Below are positions 58,076 to 64,000 of a stretch of 64,000 nucleotides of DNA, in pieces. Position numbers and translations under genes: made by a program. Position 1 is the stretch's first letter. Each line of letters starts with the position of its first letter. Origin of the DNA: Dallia pectoralis (Eukaryota > Chordata > Actinopteri > Esociformes > Umbridae); assembly GCA_029465975.1 (NCBI GenBank), contig CM055740.1, positions 2,047,267 to 2,111,266 of the forward strand, written 5' to 3'. The notes below the pieces were generated by a model. That model was not told the DNA's origin, made no database searches, and saw nothing but the letters and a program-made list of their open reading frames with translations.

Positions 58076-58263
58076 ACCAGATAGCTGTCTGGGCTGAGGT
58101 CCTTGATGTTTGGGGTGTTGGGAGACTTGGGGGATAAGACAGAGGATTTTCCCTCCACTCTGGAGATCTGGAGCATTCTACATGGGTCATGTTTCAGCAA
58201 GTAGCTCTCAAAGGTCTCCCAGCCTCCTCCCACACGCACCATCACATGCCTGTTGTGCAACAT
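58045..58263 (-). CDS. gas2: gas2 terminal coding exon (end of GAR domain and C-terminus)
   Basis: GAS2 links actin and microtubules through a CH domain and a GAR (GAS2-related) domain and is a caspase substrate in mammals (known biology). This exon begins at acceptor CATCCTAG|ATG and encodes MLHNRHVMVRVGGGWETFES, then LKHDPCRMLQISRVEGK, a Ser/Pro linker, and ends SYLVVAAHYRSKK before TAA at 58047-58045, 72 residues in all. It matches the end of the GAR domain and tail of GAS2. The upstream exons are not in the 58.3-60 kb interval, so they must lie beyond the retrotransposon or outside the window. Confidence 0.93.
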   Translation of the reverse strand: MLHNRHVMVRVGGGWETFESYLLKHDPCRMLQISRVEGKSSVLSPKSPNTPNIKDLSPDSYLVVAAHYRSKK

Positions 58264-60095
58264 CTAGGATGAAGAGGAGGAGGAGGAAGTGTATAAATAA
58301 TATTACTTAGGTGGCCGCAAATGTCTGATTGAAAGATGTGTGAAAAATGTTATCATTTGGTTGACCAGGAAGTTATATGAACTGGGCTACGTTTTACATT
58401 ACATATTTTAGCAATTTAAAGTTTGACATTTAGAACAAAAAAATTCAAAACTCTGTGTTTTTCAACTCAACCGACGAACCACCAGAGTGTCACTGGGGGA
58501 GAACAGGAGAAACACGTTGTGCCAGAAACAGTCCTCACCAGCCTCCATTTACACTCCGGCCTGCACAGAAGGACCACGCTGGAGCGTATGACCAATGATT
58601 GAACACCTACAGTGTTCTGGGACCTCTGTTGTTCCACCTTAATCTCCAGAAGCCTGTATAAGATGGCCGCCCTCCCTCCGGCCTCCAGAAGGGTAATACA
58701 ATCACATCAAACATTCATGAGGCTCTTAACAGAATCAATCAACAGGCTATTGGCAGGGCAGTGGTTCCAATTATGACAGGATGTACCCCGGGCTCTGTGA
58801 CCGTGCCAAATAATGGGTTTTGTTATGTGAGGGTTTTCAATCACGGCTACGGTTCCCTGAGAATGCAGGACCTGAGCTAGATCCGTACCCAGGAGGGAGG
58901 GGGGTAGCCTAGGGGGGTGAACTGGTGGCCTCATGTGAGCTGAGTGCACCAGAGTGGTCCCGCCCCCCTGCAGGGGTACAACACACCCATTTATTCAGAG
59001 GGCTGAGAAGGTCGGTCTGTGCTGCCTGTTACTGGAAGGACAAGGCAGACACAGACGAACCGTTCAGGCATTAAAGGGAATGTTCCTCCTGCAGACACTC
59101 AGACGAACCATTCAGGCATTAAAGGGAATGTTCCTCTCTTAGCAGTTGTTCCTCATTAACTTCTATAACCACACAGGAGTAATCTATAGCCTCAACATCC
59201 CTTTCTACAACCACCAAAAGTGGAGGTAAAATTTGTCTTTGTGCTTTTAAGTTATGCTTAGGGCAGGAGTGTGGTTAGAGCTCTGTCAAAGCGTTGTTAG
59301 AGCGTGGTTAGAGCTCTGTTAGAGCGTGGTTAGAGCTCTGTTAGAGCGTGGTTAGAGCGTGGTCAGTGTTGTTAGAGCACAGTTAGAGCGTGGTTAGAGC
59401 GCGGTTAAAGTGTGGTTACGATTAGACTAAGGTTTAATCTCTAGTAGGTTTGTAAAACATAGTTGGAACATTATCAGCAATGGTGAGTCCATTTGGTGGC
59501 TGAATCAGGAACGTCATTTTGCTAGGTCTGTAATGCTTCAGTGAGACAGATTAACAACTATCTACAACTTTGCTATCGTCTAGAAGACTGGATTAAATCG
59601 CAACCCTGGAACGAAGGAGAAAGAGAGGGAGAGAGACGGCAGATAGAATGAGCAGAGTAAGGGAGGTGCCAGTCAGCTGGAATGTTAATAAAAGCTTTTC
59701 CCAGTGGAGACGACATGCTAGCCGAGAACCAGAGTCAGAAGTTCTACCTTTGTGACCCGCTGAAATTGTATCAGGCTGCTTGAAAAGAAACAGACATTTC
59801 AGAACAAAGATTAATCAACATTCTCGTCTCTGGTTGCTCAGCAACTCTGGTTGAAAGAGACTGTTTCTATGGCCCAGATTATTCTTGTGTCGTACAGTAG
59901 AAAACAAAACTGGCGTTACATAGTTGTCATGAAGCTCACCTCGTCCACCAACAACCTGTGAGATTCACTTGTCTGGATGCGACTATGCCAATGTGCCGAG
60001 ACAGAACCAAGCCATGATGAGGTGGCTGTGATGGAAATACAATTCCAAGCGCAATATATTTGTTGTTGTATGCTAGAATAGCAAGGGATCGCTTT
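58264..60095. other. gas2 intron, with a short array
   Basis: No further gas2 exon found here. A duplicated 50-bp segment lies at about 59047-59140, and GTTAGAGCGTG repeats at 59262-59410. Confidence 0.6.
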
Positions 60096-60546
60096 TAACC
60101 CAAAACAGCTCCAGCCTCCCCGGGAATCATCACCTTAACGTGGTGGAGAGGTTTGTGTGCCCCTATGAACCTGAGGGCTGGGTTGTCTGGAGCTTCATGC
60201 TCCTGGTAGGGTTTCCCAAGGCAAAGTGGTCTCAGGCGAGGGGCCAGACTAAGAATGGTTCACCAAGACCCCATGAAAAATCGAGGGAAAAGGATCGAGA
60301 CCCTGCCTGGAGGAAGCCCAGGGCCCCCGTCTGGAGCCAGGCCCAGACGGCGGGCTCGAAAGCGAGCGTCTGGTGGCCGGGTTTGCCACGGAGCCCGGCC
60401 GGGCACAGCCCGAACGAGATACGTGGCATCTCTCTCCTCTCCATCCTGTGGGCCCACCACTCACAGGAACAACCGCAGGGGTCGGGTGCGCTGTCATATG
60501 GGTGACAGTGAAGGTGGGGGGTCTCGACGGATCAGACCCGGGCGGC

Positions 60547-62142
60547 AGAAGCTTGCTTTGGGGACGTGGAACGTCACCTCACTGGGGGGGAAGGAGCCAG
60601 AACTTGTGCGTGAGGTGGAACGATACCAGTTGGATCTGGTGGGACTTACCTCTACGCACAACCGTGGCTCTGGAACCTTACCCCTGGATAGGGGTTGGAC
60701 TCTGTTCTTCTCTGGAGTTGCCCAGGGTGAGAGGCGGCGGGCTGGTGTGGGGATACTCACGAGCCCACGTCTGAGCACGGCGGTGTTGGAGTTTACCCCG
60801 GTGGATGAGAGGTTTGCCTCCCTACGCCTAAGGGTGGTGGGGGGAAAACTCTGACTGTTGTTTGTGCTTATGCACCAAACAGCAGTTCGGAGTATTCAGC
60901 CTTCTTGGAGACCCTGAAGGGAGTCCTATATAGGGCTCCAGTAGGGGACTCCATCATTCTGCTGGGAGACTTCAACGCACATGTGGGCAACGATGGAGAC
61001 ACCTGGAGAGGCGTGATTGGGAGGAACGGCCTCCCTGATCTAAACCCGAGCGGTCGTTTGTTATTGGACTTCTGTGCTAGTCATGGATTGTCTATAACAA
61101 ACACCATGTTCGAACATAAGGAGGCGCATAAGTGTACATGGTACCAGAGCACCCTAGGCCGAAGGTCAATGATCGATTTTGTGATCGTATCGGCTGATCT
61201 AAGGCCGCATGTTTTGGACACTCGGGTGAAGAGAGGGGCAGAGCTGTCAACTGATCACCATCTGGTAGTGAGTTGGATCAGAGGGTGGGGAAAGACTTTG
61301 GACAGACCAGGTAAGCCCAAACGGGTGGTGCGGGTGAACTGGGAACGTCTGGAGGAGGCCCCTGTCCGAAAGATCTTCAACTCACACCTCCGGCGGAGCT
61401 TTTCAGGCATCCCTGTGGAGGTTGGGGGCATTGAACCTGAGTGGGCAATGTTCAAAGCTTCTATTGCTGAAGCTGCGGCGGTGAGCTGTGGTCTCAAGGT
61501 CCTAGGTGCCTCAAGGGGTGGTAACCCTAGAACACCGTGGTGGACCACGGTGGTCAGGGAAGCTGTCCGACTGAAGAAGGAGGCCTTCAGGGATATGCTA
61601 GCCCTGGGGACTCCGGAGGCAGTTGCAGGGTACCGACAGGCCCGAAGGGCTGCAGCCGCTGCCGTGTCAGAGGCAAAGCAGCGGGTGTGGGAGAAGTTTG
61701 GAGAAGCTATGGAGAAGGACTTTCGGTCGGCACCAAAATGCTTCTGGAAAACCGTTCGGCACCTCAGAAGGGGAAAACGGGGAACCATCCAAGCTGTGTA
61801 CAGTAAGGATGGGACACTGTTGACCTCAACTGATGATGTGATCGGGCGCTGGAAAGAGCATTTTGAGGAGCTCCTGAATCCGACCTACACGCCCTCTAGT
61901 ACAGAGGCAGAGCTGGAGGCTGATGGAGGGTCATCGTCAGTTTCCCTGGGGGAAGTCGCTGAGGTAGTCAAACAACTCCACAGTGGCAAAGCCCCAGGGA
62001 CTGATGAGATTCGTCCAGAAATGCTAAAAGCTTTGGGTGGGGAAGGGCTGTCTTGGTTGACACGCCTCTTCAACATTGCATGGAAGTCTGGGACAGTGCC
62101 AGAGGAGTGGCAGACCGGGGTGGTGGTTCCCCTCTTTAAAAA
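60547..62142 (+). pseudogene. LINE endonuclease and N-terminal RT part, one frameshift
   Basis: Motifs in order: GTWNVTSL (start of the endonuclease fold), LLGDFNAHVG with the catalytic Asp-Phe-Asn, RRSMIDFVIVS, and TDHHLVVSW with the catalytic Asp-His. A linker with WKTVRHLRRGKRGTI leads to the RT start (SGKAPGTDEIRPEMLK, VVVPLFKKG). The frame changes at the G run 60839-60844. Confidence 0.85.
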
Positions 62143-63450
62143 GGGGACCAGAGAGTGTGTGCCAATTACAGAGGTATCACACTCCTCAGCCTCCCTGGTA
62201 AAGTGTACTCCAAAGTGCTGGAAAGGAGGGTTCGGCCAATAGTCGAACCTCAGATTGAAGAGGAACAATGCGGTTTTCGTCCTGGCCGGGAACCACGGAC
62301 CAGCTCTTTACTCTCGCAAGGATCCTGGAGGGGGCCTGGGAGTATGCCCATCCAGTCTACATGTGTTTTGTGGATCTGGAGAAGGCGTATGACCGGGTAC
62401 CCCGGGATCTTTTGTGGGAGGTGCTGCGGGAGTATGGGGTGAGGGGTCTCTTCTCAGGGCCATCCAATCTCTGTACGCTCAAAGCATGAGCTGTGTCCGT
62501 GTCCTCGGCAGTAAGTCGGATTCGTTCCCGGTGGGGGTTGGCCTCCGCCAGGGCTGCGCTTTGTCACCAATCCTGTTTGTAATATTCATGGACAGGATAT
62601 CAAGGCGTAGTCATGGGGGGAGGGGTTCCCGTTCGGTGGGCTGATGGTCACATCACTGCTTTTTGCGGATGATGTGGTCCTGATGGCCTCATCGGTCGGT
62701 GACCTTCAGCACTCACTGGATCGGTTCGCAGCCGAGTGTGAAGCGGCTGGGATGAGGGTTAGCACCTCTAAATCTGAGGCCATGACTCTCAGCAGGAAAC
62801 CGGTGGAGTGCCTACTCCGGGTAGGGAATGAGTCCTTACTCCAAGTGAAGGAGTTCAAGTACCTCGGGGTCCTGTTCGCGAGTGAGGGAACAATGGAGCG
62901 GGAGTTTGGTCGGAGGATCGGAGCAGCGGGGGCGGTGTTGCATTCGCTTCACCGCACCGTTGTGACGAAAAGAGAGCTGAGCCGAAAGGCAAAGCTCTCG
63001 ATCTACCGGTCAATCTTTGTTCCTACCCTCACCTATGGTCATGAAAGCTGGGTCATGACCGAAAGAACGAGATCGCGGGTACAAGCGGCCGAAATGGGTT
63101 TTCTCAGAAAGGTGGCTGGCCTCTCCCTTAGGGATAGGGTGAGAAGCTCAGTCATCCGAGAGGAACTCGGAGTAGAGCCGCTGCTCCTTTGCATAGAAAG
63201 GAGCCAGTTGAGGTGGTTCGGGCATCTTGTAAGAATGCCACCTGGGCGCCTCCCTAGAGAGGTGTTCCAGGCACGTCCAGCTGGGAGGAGACCTCGGGGA
63301 AGACCCAGGACTAGGTGGAGAGATTATATCTCCACACTGGCCTGGGAACGCCTCGGGATTCCCCAGTCAGAGCTGGCTAATGTTGCCCGGGAAAGGGAAG
63401 TTTGGGGTCCCCTGCTAGAGCTGCTACCCCCGCGACCCGACCCCGGATAA
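62143..63450 (+). pseudogene. LINE reverse transcriptase and C-terminal part, four frameshifts
   Basis: RT motifs: ANYRGITLLSLPGK, FVDLEKAYDRVPRDLL (catalytic Asp), GLRQGCALSPILFVIF, LLFADDVVLMAS (catalytic Asp pair), FKYLGVLFAS. The C-terminal block ends with RGRPRTRWRDYI. The frame changes at G runs 62143-62146, 62288-62290, 62443-62446 and 62615-62620. The final frame is open from 62644 to 63450. Confidence 0.88.
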
Positions 63451-63475
63451 GCGGTTGAAGATGAGATGAGGGGAG

Positions 63476-64000
63476 AGCTCCAGTTAGCGGAGTTATCGCA
63501 GCTTAGCCCACTACTAGATAACCACAGAATTGGGTCTTTAAACCATAGAAAAGACTGCCCCCTACTGGCCCTCAGCAACTCTCAGTAGCATCTGTTCCCC
63601 ATCCAGGTACGGACCAGAACCCACCTTGATATATACATGCTAATGCGGCCATCCAGCAGTAGAACATGGGTTGCTCAGTATCTGTTTTTAATGGGGATTT
63701 ATTAGTAGATTTATTTTGTGATGCGTTCTATTAGTACTGTGTCTCATGTTGTGACTGATTGTGGCACTAATCAAGCAGACATCTTTCAGTAGAGGATCAA
63801 GCGTTAGTATTATTCACCCTGGACACTAGTTTAATGTCTTGTTTAACCCATTGCTTTCCCAACACCTCAGGATTAATGGGCATTGTTGTTTCTCAGACTT
63901 TTTTCCATTCAGAGACCCAGACCGTTTGCCACCACTAGAGGTCCTCCTAGAGTTTGTTTTCTAAACACAGTCCTGTGTACCCATTTAGCTTTCACACCGC
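63476..64000. other. gas2 intron or flank, no feature seen
   Basis: Unique AT-rich sequence; no GAR- or CH-domain exon recognised. Confidence 0.5.

Larger units (their letters stand above)
60100..63475 (+). mobile_element. non-LTR retrotransposon (LINE), near full length, RTE-like by eye
   Basis: It begins near a 5' motif common in fish LINEs (AACGTGGTGGAGAGGTTTG at about 60137) and ends in a short GATGA tail (GAAGATGAGATGAG, about 63457). It encodes an apurinic-type endonuclease and a reverse transcriptase in one frame line, interrupted by five frameshifts. No gag-like ORF1 zinc knuckle is visible in the first 450 bp. The C-terminal block (YGHESWVMTERTRSRV, RWFGHLVRMP) resembles RTE-type elements, but the clade is tentative. 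It lies upstream of the gas2 terminal exon, antisense to it, probably in a gas2 intron. No clear target-site duplication was found by eye. Confidence 0.93.

Noticed and set aside
58264..60095. Further gas2 exon directly upstream of the terminal exon
   Set aside because: I searched the minus strand for the CxxPxxF-type GAR start and found none before the retrotransposon.

Overview
The window looks like nuclear DNA of a teleost fish. It carries intron-rich vertebrate genes with GT-AG splice sites, Tc1/mariner relics with fish-type ends, a tRNA-derived SINE whose tail is common in fish, a fish non-LTR retrotransposon, and an unusual load of minisatellites. I found no bacterial-type gene. All gene names come from recognising protein motifs by eye, not from a search.

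Layout. From about 0.66 to 46.8 kb the minus strand carries most of ano3 (anoctamin-3, TMEM16C). I could place 22 coding exons (about 834 codons). Every intron phase matches across the chain, and the 3' part of the gene (TM7 to TM10) lies beyond the left edge. The two most upstream exons (43.1 and 46.8 kb) are less certain than the rest, and a possible alternative first exon sits in a CpG-rich TATA promoter at 39.5 kb. The introns hold at least 25 tandem arrays, including a 2.4-kb 25-bp array (5.8-8.2 kb), a 1.4-kb 31-bp array (16-17.4 kb) and a 2.5-kb 38-bp array (30.9-33.5 kb), plus Tc1 relics.

From 48.7 to 51.4 kb the plus strand carries svip (small VCP/p97-interacting protein, four exons, 80 aa). 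From about 53.76 to 56.37 kb the plus strand carries what looks like a non-coding snoRNA host gene: TATA box, pyrimidine-rich start, short exons without a shared reading frame, and three near-identical C/D-box snoRNAs in three consecutive introns, with a weaker fourth candidate in the first intron. At 58.0-58.3 kb the minus strand carries the terminal coding exon of gas2. From 60.1 to 63.5 kb there is a nearly full-length non-LTR retrotransposon with endonuclease and reverse transcriptase domains. The ano3/svip/gas2 grouping agrees with human 11p14, where the same three genes lie in one broad region.

The most interesting structural theme is that several tandem arrays touch or copy gene-processing signals. 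A 72-bp unit triplicates the 3' splice site and exon start of ano3 exon 12 and stays in frame. An 18-bp array grows out of the 5' splice site of exon 3. A 31-bp array repeats the likely branch point of exon 7. A 49-bp array ends at the 5' splice site of exon 22. A 13-bp array starts next to the 5' splice site of svip exon 3. The end of the gas2 coding sequence with its stop codon is copied into its 3' UTR. The second theme is the snoRNA gene family with apparently compensatory terminal stems. The third is that all five frameshifts in the retrotransposon fall in G runs, which looks more like base-calling error or slippage than random decay.
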